Below, piece after piece: positions 1 through 7,627 of a stretch of DNA of 14,585 nt. A program made the translations under genes and the position numbers. The notes beneath the pieces were generated by a model. The model made no database searches and had not been told where the DNA came from. It saw nothing but the letters and a program-made list of their open reading frames with translations. The stretch is from Paratractidigestivibacter sp963649365 (GTDB lineage Bacteria; Actinomycetota; Coriobacteriia; Coriobacteriales; Atopobiaceae). How positions within the stretch are numbered: the stretch's first letter is position 1; every line of letters starts with the position of its first letter. The stretch covers positions 1 through 14,585 of the forward strand of contig CAVJHQ010000061.1 in NCBI GenBank assembly GCA_963649365.1. Reading direction: 5' to 3'.

Positions 1-197
1 TGGGCGAGGAGCCGACGGTCTCGGTCGCGTGCTCCATCCAGTACATGAGCCCAGCGCGCGGGCGGCGCCTCATCGCCACAGCCGATGCCGATAAGAACGG
101 CCGCACGCTGGGCTTCTACGACTGCCTCGTGACCGACGAGCTCGGCACGCCGGTGGCTCGCGTCACCGGCACCTGCATGCACGCGCAGCGGAAATGA
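1..197 (+). CDS. PaaI-like hotdog thioesterase, C-terminal fragment
   Basis: This is the last 64 codons of an open frame entering from the left edge (first complete codon at 3, TGA at 195-197). The fragment has the typical end of a PaaI/YdiI-type hotdog acyl-CoA thioesterase: an SIQYMSPARG segment (the usual 'Y-x-x-P-x-x-G' strand), then a Gly-Arg-Thr-Leu strand, and a final DELGTPVARVTGTC strand. Members hydrolyse acyl-CoA or aryl-CoA thioesters in the cytoplasm. The catalytic Asp/Glu of the hotdog helix lies outside the window, so substrate and activity cannot be judged. It converges on the phosphofructokinase gene and shares a hairpin with it at 189-238. Family call is good; specific function is unknown. 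Confidence 0.7.
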   Translation, partial: GEEPTVSVACSIQYMSPARGRRLIATADADKNGRTLGFYDCLVTDELGTPVARVTGTCMHAQRK

Positions 198-238
198 CGC
201 TTGTGCCCCAGGGTCGATTGCTGCGACCGTCATTTTCG
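189..238. terminator. Candidate bidirectional terminator between converging genes
   Basis: The arms 189-199 and 228-238 pair over 11 bases (one G.U as + strand RNA), and the left arm contains the thioesterase stop codon. A smaller stem (213-216 with 224-227) sits inside the loop. The T-run lies in the right arm (CATTTTC) rather than after it, and the minus-strand version has one A.C mismatch, so it is not a textbook terminator. It lies between convergent genes, where a shared terminator is expected. Confidence 0.4.
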
Positions 239-300
239 GGGCGCCTCGACCTCGTGCGGAGACTTCGCTCAGTTAAATGGTGATTTGCGCGAACTCCTCA

Positions 301-337
301 GATGCCCCTAAAGCGCGGTGGGATGCCCCTAAAGCGC
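301..337. repeat. 16-bp direct repeat spanning the pfk stop codon
   Basis: The 16-mer GATGCCCCTAAAGCGC occurs at 301-316 and again at 322-337, period 21. The right copy contains the last codons and the TAG stop of the phosphofructokinase gene (minus strand); the left copy is a perfect duplicate lying just downstream. It looks like a short tandem duplication of the gene end. Confidence 0.85.
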
Positions 338-1522
338 CGCGAGATGCTCCGGGAGCTCGCCGGCCAGCGGCGCGACATAGGCGCGGAACTCGTCCGTCAC
401 GTTCATGCCGTCCGCGACGATCCACTCGCGCGGCACGGCCTTGACCTGGTTGGCAACGGCGAGCACGTCGACGAGCTCGTACTCCACCGCGTAAGGCTCG
501 TCGCCCACGCGCTTAATCGAGGACATCTTCACGGACTCGCCGGCGAGCGTGGCAAGAACCCCGCGGCGCCCCAGCTCAAAGGCCTCGTCGAGGTCGGTTG
601 CGCTGGCAAGGTGGCTCGCGCAGCGCTGCAGCGTGGAGAGCTCGACCGCGCGGGTCTTCACGCCGAGGCGCCCGCCGACGAGGCTCGCCAGGTAGCGGCT
701 CGGGCCGGAGAGCTGCGCCAAGTGGCCGAACTCGTCAACCTTGGTGCCGGCGGCCACGGTCTTCTCGGCGATGAGGTGGCCGTCGGCCTCGCGCAGGCCC
801 TCGGACATTGCGACGACCACGGTGTTCTGGCGCTCGAGCAGCTCGCCCACGCGCGCGACCAGCGCGTCTTCGTTAAAGGTGATCTCCGGCAGCAGCACGA
901 GGTCGGGGCCGGCGAGGCAGGCCGAGCCCGCGAGCCAGCCGGCGTCGCGCCCCATGATCTCGACGAAGAGCACGTTCTTGAGGTCGTACACGTCGGCGTC
1001 GAGCATGAGCTCGGAGGTCGCGGTGGCCACGAAGCGGGCCGCGCTGCCGTATCCCGGCGTGTGGTCGATGCCCACGAGGTCGTTGTCGATGGTCTTCGGC
1101 ACGCCGATGAAGCGGATGGGGGAGCCGACGCGCGCGCCCCAGGCACCCAGCTTGGCGATGGTGTCCATCGAGTCGTTGCCGCCGATGTAGAGAACCGCGT
1201 CGAAGCCGTCGGCCTCGAACTTGGAAAACGCGTCGCCGTAGAACTTCTCGGCACCGTCGGCGTCGAGCGCGGGGAGCTTGAAGCGGCAGCTGCCGAGCCA
1301 GCTCGAGGGCGTGCGGCGCAGCTGCTCGAGGGCGGCCGCGCCCGGGAGCGCTTCCGCCAGGTCGACCGTCTTTCCCGCGAGATAGCCCTGGATGCCGTGG
1401 CGCATGCCCACGACCTCGGCGCCCGCCTCGCGCGCGCCGGCGACGACGCCCGCCAGGCTCGAGTTGATGGCCGCCGTGGGGCCGCCGGACTGTCCGACCA
1501 GGATGCGCTTGATCTCGGGCAT
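329..1522 (-). CDS. pfp: Pyrophosphate-type 6-phosphofructokinase
   Basis: The 397-residue protein is phosphofructokinase family, about 80 residues longer than the bacterial ATP enzyme and close to the PPi-dependent clade. The N-terminal phosphate loop is residues 10-17 (GQSGGPTA), the phosphoryl-donor site is GGNDS at 114-118, the catalytic motif is PKTIDND at 142-148 (Asp146 is the base), and the sugar-binding MGRDAGW is at 190-196. Asp117 and Lys143 stand where ATP enzymes carry two glycines (E. coli Gly104 and Gly124), which is the known signature of PPi use. The enzyme would interconvert fructose 6-phosphate and fructose 1,6-bisphosphate reversibly with PPi/Pi. Asn116 replaces the more usual Mg-binding Asp. 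The ATG at 1522 is preceded by GAGAGGAA at good spacing. It lies downstream of eno on the same strand, with a hairpin between them; no clear promoter of its own is visible. Confidence 0.9.
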   Translation of the reverse strand: MPEIKRILVGQSGGPTAAINSSLAGVVAGAREAGAEVVGMRHGIQGYLAGKTVDLAEALPGAAALEQLRRTPSSWLGSCRFKLPALDADGAEKFYGDAFSKFEADGFDAVLYIGGNDSMDTIAKLGAWGARVGSPIRFIGVPKTIDNDLVGIDHTPGYGSAARFVATATSELMLDADVYDLKNVLFVEIMGRDAGWLAGSACLAGPDLVLLPEITFNEDALVARVGELLERQNTVVVAMSEGLREADGHLIAEKTVAAGTKVDEFGHLAQLSGPSRYLASLVGGRLGVKTRAVELSTLQRCASHLASATDLDEAFELGRRGVLATLAGESVKMSSIKRVGDEPYAVEYELVDVLAVANQVKAVPREWIVADGMNVTDEFRAYVAPLAGELPEHLAAL

Positions 1523-1571
1523 GGAAGGTTCCTCTCTTTTGCGGGGCGGGGCTCGCGCGTGCGATCACGCA

Positions 1572-1606
1572 CAAGAATACCGCCGCCGGCACACGGCCGA
1601 CGGCGG
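1572..1606 (-). terminator. Terminator after eno
   Basis: The arms 1580-1590 and 1596-1606 pair over 11 bases with one mismatch and a 5-base loop. Reading on the minus strand the hairpin is followed by TATTCTTGTGC. A smaller hairpin (1559-1563 with 1568-1572) follows at once. The short broken T-tract may allow read-through into pfk, which has no obvious promoter. Confidence 0.6.
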
Positions 1607-1629
1607 CAATCAAGACAAGGGAGCTCTGT

Positions 1630-1661
1630 CCAGCAGCCTGCTGTCTGCTACCAGCTACCTG

Positions 1662-1664
<3 letters not shown>
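1630..1664 (-). repeat. Degenerate 7-bp tandem repeat starting at the eno stop codon
   Basis: On the minus strand the sequence from the eno stop reads as five heptads: TAGCAGG, TAGCTGG, TAGCAGA, CAGCAGG, CTGCTGG. As 7 is not a multiple of 3, the first three TAGs fall in all three reading frames. The last two heptads are mutually complementary (CAGCAG/CTGCTG) and could form a small hairpin. Confidence 0.7.
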
Positions 1665-2951
<1,287 letters not shown>

Positions 2952-2967
2952 AGTGGTGACCTTTCTT

Positions 2968-2983
2968 GTTAGCCATGCCTAAC
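2968..2983. promoter_or_regulatory. Imperfect 16-bp palindrome in the eno leader
   Basis: GTTAGCCATGCCTAAC is a near-perfect palindrome (GTTAG/CTAAC arms around CATG, one C/C mismatch). It lies between the predicted eno -10 box and the ribosome binding site, where a repressor could act. No regulator is identified. Confidence 0.3.
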
Positions 2984-2995
2984 TTGCCATCTCAG

Positions 2996-3023
2996 AGTAT
3001 ACCTAAACTAACTCTTGCGTAAA
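2996..3023 (-). promoter_or_regulatory. eno: Probable eno promoter
   Basis: On the minus strand, TTTACG (3018-3023) and TATACT (2996-3001) are 16 bases apart, matching 4/6 and 5/6 of the sigma-70-type -35 and -10 consensus. They lie 45-72 bases upstream of the eno ATG in a locally A+T-richer stretch, while the DNA further upstream (3030-3120) is G+C-rich and featureless. Confidence 0.6.
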
Positions 3024-3121
3024 CATCGGTGGGAGAAATGGCTTTGCGGGACGGGCGGCGTACGGCGCGCCGAGGCGCAAGCGGGGCAGGCGGTGCTCGG
3101 TACCCCGGGGGCGCCGCCGCC

Positions 3122-3161
3122 ACAAGAAAAGGCGACAAGAGGCACGCGCCTCTTGCCGCCT
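3122..3161 (-). terminator. Terminator after the 3-hydroxyacyl-CoA dehydrogenase gene
   Basis: The arms 3130-3143 and 3148-3161 pair over 14 bases with one G.U and a 4-base loop. On the minus strand the hairpin is followed directly by TTTTCTTGT. It begins about 28 bases past the stop codon and is a strong intrinsic terminator. Confidence 0.85.
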
Positions 3162-3189
3162 GGTCGGGCGTATGGCGGTGGAGCCTGGC

Positions 3190-4122
3190 TTAGTAGAAGC
3201 TCTCGCCGCGGTCGATCATGTCCTTGAGCAGGCGTGCCATGGCCTTGTAGTTGTAGGGGAGCATCATTTTCTTAAAGAGCGGGTTCAGGAGGCCGGGCAC
3301 GCTCTGGAACTGCAGCACGATGTTGTAGGCCGTGGCGAGGCCGACCGTGTCGATGATGCGGAACGGGCCCTTGGGCGCGCCGGTGCCGTGCTCCCAGGCG
3401 ATGTCGATGCTCTTCGGGTCCGAGACGCCGCTCGCCCACAGGTCCAGGCCGGAGAGCAAAAACGGCACGAGCATGGAGTTGAGCAGGTAGCCGCTCTTTT
3501 CCTTGCGCACAGGCAGGGCGATCATGCGGATCTGGTTTGCGAACTCGATCATCTGGTCGAAGACGGCGGAGTCGGTGCCGGCATGTCCCATGACCTCGGC
3601 GGTGTTGTTCTTCCAGATGGAGTTCGCGAAGTGAAGCGCCACGTACTTGGCGGGCCGGCCGGTGTGCTTGGCGAACTGGCTCGGCAGCAGGGTAGAGGAG
3701 TTTGTGGCCAGGACGGTCTTCTCGGGCATGAGCGGGGCGAGCTTCTCGTAGAACTCGACCTTCGCCTTGGGGTCCTCGGACATGGACTCGATCACGAGGT
3801 CGGCGTCGGCTACGGCGGTGGCCATGTCGAGCTCGAGCTTGAGGCCGTAGTAGGCCTTCTTCACGCGGTCGCGGCAGGCCTCGGCGTCGAGCGGGGCGTC
3901 GGAGTCGGCGATGCCTGCGCACCAGGGGCCGGACCCGTCAGCCATCTGGTCGATGGCCTCCATATAGGTGCTGAGCAGCTTGTCGATCTTCGGCTGGGTG
4001 CGCCCGACCGAGCCTTCGCTGCGCAGCCAGATGGTCACGTCGAACCCGCAGTACGCCGCCTGGAACGCGATCTGGCTGCCGAGCACGCCGCCGCCTGCGA
4101 CAACGACCTTCTTAAACGCCAT
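3190..4122 (-). CDS. 3-hydroxyacyl-CoA dehydrogenase family protein
   Basis: The 310-residue cytoplasmic NAD(P)-dependent oxidoreductase belongs to the HBD/SCHAD family, which interconverts 3-hydroxyacyl-CoA and 3-oxoacyl-CoA. The Rossmann loop GGGVLG is at 10-15 and acidic/basic strand 2 follows. The catalytic residues are in place: Ser142 in TNSSTL, His164, Glu176 (12 residues after the His, as in the classical enzyme) and Asn215. The strip after His164 reads HFANSIWKNNTAEV instead of the usual HFFNP...LVE, and residues 55-90 look longer than in standard family members, so the substrate may not be a simple short acyl-CoA. I chose the ATG at 4122 because GGAGGC lies 6 bases before it; upstream in-frame ATGs (4134, 4332) overlap that site or the upstream hairpins. 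It stands alone between terminators, with no thiolase, crotonase or acyl-CoA dehydrogenase nearby. Confidence 0.85.
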   Translation of the reverse strand: MAFKKVVVAGGGVLGSQIAFQAAYCGFDVTIWLRSEGSVGRTQPKIDKLLSTYMEAIDQMADGSGPWCAGIADSDAPLDAEACRDRVKKAYYGLKLELDMATAVADADLVIESMSEDPKAKVEFYEKLAPLMPEKTVLATNSSTLLPSQFAKHTGRPAKYVALHFANSIWKNNTAEVMGHAGTDSAVFDQMIEFANQIRMIALPVRKEKSGYLLNSMLVPFLLSGLDLWASGVSDPKSIDIAWEHGTGAPKGPFRIIDTVGLATAYNIVLQFQSVPGLLNPLFKKMMLPYNYKAMARLLKDMIDRGESFY

Positions 4123-4171
4123 GTCTGCCTCCATTTTTGAATCGGGGTCAAGCGCATCAAGTGTGACGTAT

Positions 4172-4216
4172 AAAAAACCGCCCGCTCGCGATACCGCTGA
4201 ACGGCGCCGCGGGCGG
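4172..4216 (-). terminator. Second terminator or leader attenuator before the 3-hydroxyacyl-CoA dehydrogenase gene
   Basis: The arms 4178-4185 and 4209-4216 pair perfectly over 8 G+C-rich bases and, on the minus strand, are followed by six Ts (4177-4172) and ATA. It lies 50 bases before the downstream start codon and after the panD terminator. It could be a back-up terminator for the pan operon or, if a promoter lies at 4220-4290, a leader attenuator. No clear promoter is visible in the 50 bases between it and the gene. Confidence 0.6.
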
Positions 4217-4293
4217 GTAAAGCGCCCATTGGGTCCCGGCGGGGGCCAAAGCGCGGCTAAAGCGGAACAAAGTCGGAATTCGTTGCTGTCGCG

Positions 4294-4325
4294 GCAAGAA
4301 AAACGGGGTTCCGCTCGGAACCCCG
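4294..4325 (-). terminator. Terminator of the pan operon
   Basis: The arms 4304-4312 and 4317-4325 pair perfectly over 9 bases with a 4-base loop. On the minus strand they are followed by TTTTTCTTGC. It begins 36 bases after the panD stop codon. The 14 bases 4291-4304 are identical to those at the icd terminator (7796-7809). Confidence 0.9.
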
Positions 4326-4361
4326 CGTTCACATTGGTCTAGGGATCGGAAAGCCGCGCCG

Positions 4362-4754
4362 TTACGCCATGTCCTCGAGCCGGCCGTGCTTCTCGTAGCG
4401 CGTCACGCGGGCGGGGCGGTTCTCGTCGTCAACGAACACGACGTGGGGCTGGAACGCGCGGGCCTCGGCCTCGTCCATCTGCGCGTAGCACATGATGATG
4501 ACCTTGTCGCCGACCTCGACGTAGTGGGCCGCGGCGCCGTTGAGGCAGATCATGCCGCTGCCGCGCTCGCCGGCGATGACGTAGGTCTCGAGGCGGTTGC
4601 CGTTGTTCACGTCGGCGACCGTGACCTTCTCGTACTCCAGGATGCCGGCGGCCTCCATGAGGTCCTCGTCGACGGTGATCGAGCCGACGTAGTCGAGCTC
4701 CGCCTGGACGACGGTCGCGCGGTGAATCTTGCCCTTGAGCATGTTGAGCTGCAT
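4362..4754 (-). CDS. panD: Aspartate 1-decarboxylase proenzyme
   Basis: The 130-residue protein is a full-length PanD. It makes beta-alanine from L-aspartate using a self-generated pyruvoyl group. Self-cleavage should fall between Gly24 and Ser25 (YVGSIT). Lys9, Arg54, Tyr58 and Asn72 are at the same numbers as in the E. coli enzyme, which supports the ATG at 4754 rather than the Met four codons later. AGGAGC stands 7 bases before the start. It is the last gene of the pan operon, 27 bases after panG, and is followed by a clear terminator. No cleavage-helper gene (PanM/PanZ) is seen nearby. Confidence 0.97.
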   Translation of the reverse strand: MQLNMLKGKIHRATVVQAELDYVGSITVDEDLMEAAGILEYEKVTVADVNNGNRLETYVIAGERGSGMICLNGAAAHYVEVGDKVIIMCYAQMDEAEARAFQPHVVFVDDENRPARVTRYEKHGRLEDMA

Positions 4755-4781
4755 GCGTGAAGCTCCTAGATGATGGTTTAG

Positions 4782-5606
4782 CTAATTTTGGCCTGCGATA
4801 GAGTACAGCACGCGCGTGAGCAGCTGATAGACCTGCTTGGTATCCCCACAAAGACAGCTCAGATGCGCGTCGATCGTGGCCGTGTCGCCGCGGGCCGCGG
4901 GGCCGGTGAGGGAGGCCGCCACCCCGTCCGCGGCGATGTGCTCGGCGTTGCCGAGGAAGAGGGGCGCGAGGGCCGCTTCGGCGTCGGCGGGGGCAAATCC
5001 GCAGGTCGCGAGCTCGGAGGCGGCCATGTCGTAGAGGCCGACGACCAGGTTCGACGCCATGACGGCCGCTGCGTGGTAGCGCGTCTTTTGGTCTGCCGGT
5101 ATGCGCGCGACGTGATTTCCGCAGCTGGAAAGAAGCGCCTCGAGCAGCTTGACCGCCGCGTCGTCGCCTTCCAGCGTGAACCATGCGCGCGCGAGCTCCC
5201 GCCAGCAGTCGAAGCGGCTGCTCACCGCGTAAAGCGGGTGGCAAGAAGCGACGGCCGCGCCGGCCTCCTGCAGCGGCGCCAGGGCGTCGGCCCCCAGGGC
5301 GCCCGAGCAGTGGGCGAAGGTCTTGCCGCCAAGCTCCGCGCCGGCCTGTTGGGCCACGGCCGCGAGCTCATCCGCCACGGTCGCGATGGCTCCGTCTGGC
5401 GTGGTAATAAACACCAGGTCAGCGGCCTGTGCGGCCTCAACGGCGGAGCCGAACGCGACTCCGCCGGCGAACGCGGCGGCATCGGCCGCCGAGGCCGCGT
5501 CGCGGGAGAAAAAGCCGGCAAGCTCGGCCGCCCCGTTCTCGCCCAGGTAGCGGGCGAGGGAGCAGCCGACCTTGCCGGCCCCGATAAAGGCGATGCGCAC
5601 GGGCAC
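4782..5606 (-). CDS. panG: Rossmann/DUF2520 protein, probable ketopantoate reductase
   Basis: The 274-residue protein has an N-terminal NAD(P)-binding Rossmann fold (RIAFIGAGKVG, glycines 9, 11, 14), a central HCSGALG strand at 99-105, a CHPLYA motif at 122-127, and a C-terminal helical domain with RYHAAAVMASN, the hallmark of the DUF2520 family. I recall this family as the PanG-type ketopantoate reductase described from Francisella, which replaces PanE. In this operon it is the only candidate for reducing 2-dehydropantoate to pantoate, the step between PanB and PanC. The start is a GTG at 5606, two bases after the panC stop (a second GTG lies two codons on). No Shine-Dalgarno site is visible, so translation is probably coupled to panC. 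Family call is strong; enzymatic role is inferred from context and recall. Confidence 0.8.
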   Translation of the reverse strand: MPVRIAFIGAGKVGCSLARYLGENGAAELAGFFSRDAASAADAAAFAGGVAFGSAVEAAQAADLVFITTPDGAIATVADELAAVAQQAGAELGGKTFAHCSGALGADALAPLQEAGAAVASCHPLYAVSSRFDCWRELARAWFTLEGDDAAVKLLEALLSSCGNHVARIPADQKTRYHAAAVMASNLVVGLYDMAASELATCGFAPADAEAALAPLFLGNAEHIAADGVAASLTGPAARGDTATIDAHLSCLCGDTKQVYQLLTRVLYSIAGQN

Positions 5607-5608
5607 GG

Positions 5609-6511
5609 CTAGTCGCCGCAGCCGCAACCGCAGCAGTGGCCGTCGTTCTCGCCGCAGCCGCACGCCGGCTCGTAGATGAAGTTGTCGATCAGGCGCGTCT
5701 TGCCGATGTAGACGGCCATGGCGCAGAGCACGGGGGCGTCCTCGATCTTCTCGACCTGCACGATGTTCTCGAAGTCGACCATCTTCACGTAGTCGATCTT
5801 GGCGAGGGGCTCGGCCTCGATGATCGCCTTCATGGCCGAGATCACGGTCGCCGCGTCGCGCTCGCCCTCCTCGACGAGCTTCTTGCCGGCGAAAACGGCG
5901 CGCGAGAGGCACAGCGCCGCCTTGCGCTCCTCGGCGGAGAGGTAGGTGTTGCGCGAGCTCTTGGCCAGTCCGTCCTCCTCGCGGACGATCGGGCAGCCCA
6001 CGATCTGGATGCCGAAGTTGAGGTCGCGAACCATGCGCCGGATAACGGCGAGCTGCTGGGCGTCCTTCTGGCCGAAGTAGGCGCGGTCGGGCGTGACGAT
6101 GTTGAAGAGCTTGGAGACGACGGTGCACACGCCGCGGAAGTGGATCGGGCGCGTGAGGCCGCAGAGCTCGTGGGTGAGCTCGTCCATGTTCACGTAGGTG
6201 CAGGCGTTGGGGGCGTACATCTCGCTGGGCTCGGGGTGGAAGACGAGCGCGGCGCCCGCCTCCTCGCAGAGCTTGCAGTCGCGGTCGAAGTCGCGCGGGT
6301 AGCTCTCCAGGTCCTCGGTGGGGCCGAACTGCGTGGGGTTGACGAAGTCGGAGACGACGACGCGGTCGTTCTCGGCGGCGGCGCGCACGATGAGGCTCTT
6401 GTGGCCCTCGTGCAGGTAGCCCATGGTGGGGACGAGGCCGACGGTGAGCCCCTCGCGCTTCCAGGCGCGGACCTGCTCGCGGACCTCGGCGACGGTGGTG
6501 GCGGTTTGCAT
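5609..6511 (-). CDS. panC: Pantothenate synthetase (pantoate--beta-alanine ligase) with cysteine-rich tail
   Basis: The 300-residue enzyme condenses pantoate and beta-alanine with ATP, via pantoyl-adenylate, to pantothenate. Hallmarks are PTMGYLHEGH at 28-37 (HIGH-type nucleotide motif), SDFVNPTQFGPTEDL, YFGQKDAQQ, and the KMSKS-like SSRNTYLS. The catalytic core ends at TRLIDN, where most PanC proteins stop. Here about 23 extra residues follow, ending EPACGCGENDGHCCGCGCGD with six cysteines and one histidine, which looks like a metal-binding tail. The ATG at 6511 overlaps the panB stop codon by one base (TAATG), and AGGAGC lies upstream, so panB and panC are coupled. The DNA of the tail is in frame with normal local codon use, so I see no frameshift. 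Confidence 0.97.
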   Translation of the reverse strand: MQTATTVAEVREQVRAWKREGLTVGLVPTMGYLHEGHKSLIVRAAAENDRVVVSDFVNPTQFGPTEDLESYPRDFDRDCKLCEEAGAALVFHPEPSEMYAPNACTYVNMDELTHELCGLTRPIHFRGVCTVVSKLFNIVTPDRAYFGQKDAQQLAVIRRMVRDLNFGIQIVGCPIVREEDGLAKSSRNTYLSAEERKAALCLSRAVFAGKKLVEEGERDAATVISAMKAIIEAEPLAKIDYVKMVDFENIVQVEKIEDAPVLCAMAVYIGKTRLIDNFIYEPACGCGENDGHCCGCGCGD

Positions 6512-7353
6512 TAGTTGCTCCTTACTTGGCTCATGACCTCGGGGTCGAGGTCCTTGTAGCTCTCGGCGGACGACGGGAAGTCGCCGGACTGGATAGCCTC
6601 GTCGTAGGCGTGGAAGGCGTCGACGACGACCTGGCCCACCTGCGCGAACTGGCGCACCATCTTGGGCTTGAAGCCGCCGGCGGTCATGCCGAGCATGTCC
6701 TGCACGACGAGCACCTGGCCGTCGCAGCCGTTGCCGGCGCCGATGCCGATGGTGAACGCTTGGGACAGCTGCTCGGTGATGTAGGCGGCGAGGTTCGCGG
6801 GCACGCACTCGAGCACGATGCAGAAGGCGCCCGCGGCCTCGATGGCCAGGGCGTCGTCGACGAGCTGACGGGCGGCCTCGACGGATTTGCCCTGAACCTT
6901 GAAACCGCCGAAGGCGTTGACGGACTGCGGCGTGAGGCCGAGGTGCCCGACCACGGGGATGCCCGCCTCGACCATCGCGCGGATCTGCTCGACGCAGCGC
7001 GCGCCGCCCTCGAGCTTGACGGCCTGGCAGCGGCCCTCCTTCATAAGGCGGCCGGCGTTCTCGAGCGCCTGCTCGGTGCTTGCCTGGTAGCTCATGAAAG
7101 GCATGTCGCCCACGACGAAGGTGTTCTCGGTCGCGCGGGTGACGCAGCGGGTGTGGTGGACCATGTCGTCCATAGTTACGGGCAGCGTCGAGTCGTAGCC
7201 CATCATCGTCATGCCGAGCGAGTCGCCCACGAGGATCATGTCGATGCCGGCAGCCTCGGTGAGCGCGGCCATCGTGTAGTCGTAGCTGGTCACCATCGTG
7301 ACCTTGCGGCCCTCGTCGACCTTCTTCTTGAGGGTGAGGACGGTGTTTGCCAT
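6511..7353 (-). CDS. panB: 3-methyl-2-oxobutanoate hydroxymethyltransferase
   Basis: The 280-residue TIM-barrel enzyme adds a hydroxymethyl group from 5,10-methylene-tetrahydrofolate to 2-oxoisovalerate, giving ketopantoate, the first committed step of pantothenate synthesis. The metal ligands Asp44 (LVGDSLGM) and Asp83 (VGDMPF) and the substrate Lys113 (VKLEGG) are present, with GHLGLTPQ and IGIGAGNGCDGQVLV further on. I chose the ATG at 7353 because AAGGAGGGG precedes it at good spacing and the family start (MANTVLTL) fits; the long frame running upstream to 7587 has no family similarity. It is the first gene of the operon and its leader carries a terminator-like hairpin (7380-7414). Confidence 0.97.
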   Translation of the reverse strand: MANTVLTLKKKVDEGRKVTMVTSYDYTMAALTEAAGIDMILVGDSLGMTMMGYDSTLPVTMDDMVHHTRCVTRATENTFVVGDMPFMSYQASTEQALENAGRLMKEGRCQAVKLEGGARCVEQIRAMVEAGIPVVGHLGLTPQSVNAFGGFKVQGKSVEAARQLVDDALAIEAAGAFCIVLECVPANLAAYITEQLSQAFTIGIGAGNGCDGQVLVVQDMLGMTAGGFKPKMVRQFAQVGQVVVDAFHAYDEAIQSGDFPSSAESYKDLDPEVMSQVRSN

Positions 7354-7379
7354 GGGGTGGGGCCCCTCCTTAATCGCGT

Positions 7380-7414
7380 GCAAAGAAGCCCGCCGGGCCG
7401 GAGCCGGGGCGGGC
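7380..7414 (-). terminator. Terminator-like hairpin in the panB leader
   Basis: The arms 7388-7394 and 7408-7414 (7 bases) with an inner GGC/GCC stem (7396-7398 with 7403-7405) form a compact hairpin. On the minus strand it is followed by TTCTTTGCAC, the same kind of tail seen after other terminators here. Only about 8 bases separate that tail from the panB ribosome binding site, so no promoter fits between. The hairpin must lie inside the pan transcript unless initiation is unusual, which suggests attenuation. Confidence 0.5.
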
Positions 7415-7627
7415 ATCAGTTGTTTTCCATAGCTAGTGTAGCGCGTCGGTCCGCTTCGGGGCGCGGCGCCGCCGCGTTGCCGATGTCCCCATTCTGCGGC
7501 AACGGCGCATAATGCCGATCCTGATTTCGTGCTTGAGGGGTCGCGCGGGGCAGGGATCTGCGGCAACCGGCCAATGGCGAGTCGCACGGGGCGGCCTTCT
7601 GTGGCAAGAAGCGCCCTCGGCGAAACA

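Noticed and set aside
4123..4332. N-terminal extension of the 3-hydroxyacyl-CoA dehydrogenase to 4332
   Set aside because: The extension covers two terminator hairpins and lacks family similarity. GGAGGC and the Rossmann start place the true ATG at 4122.
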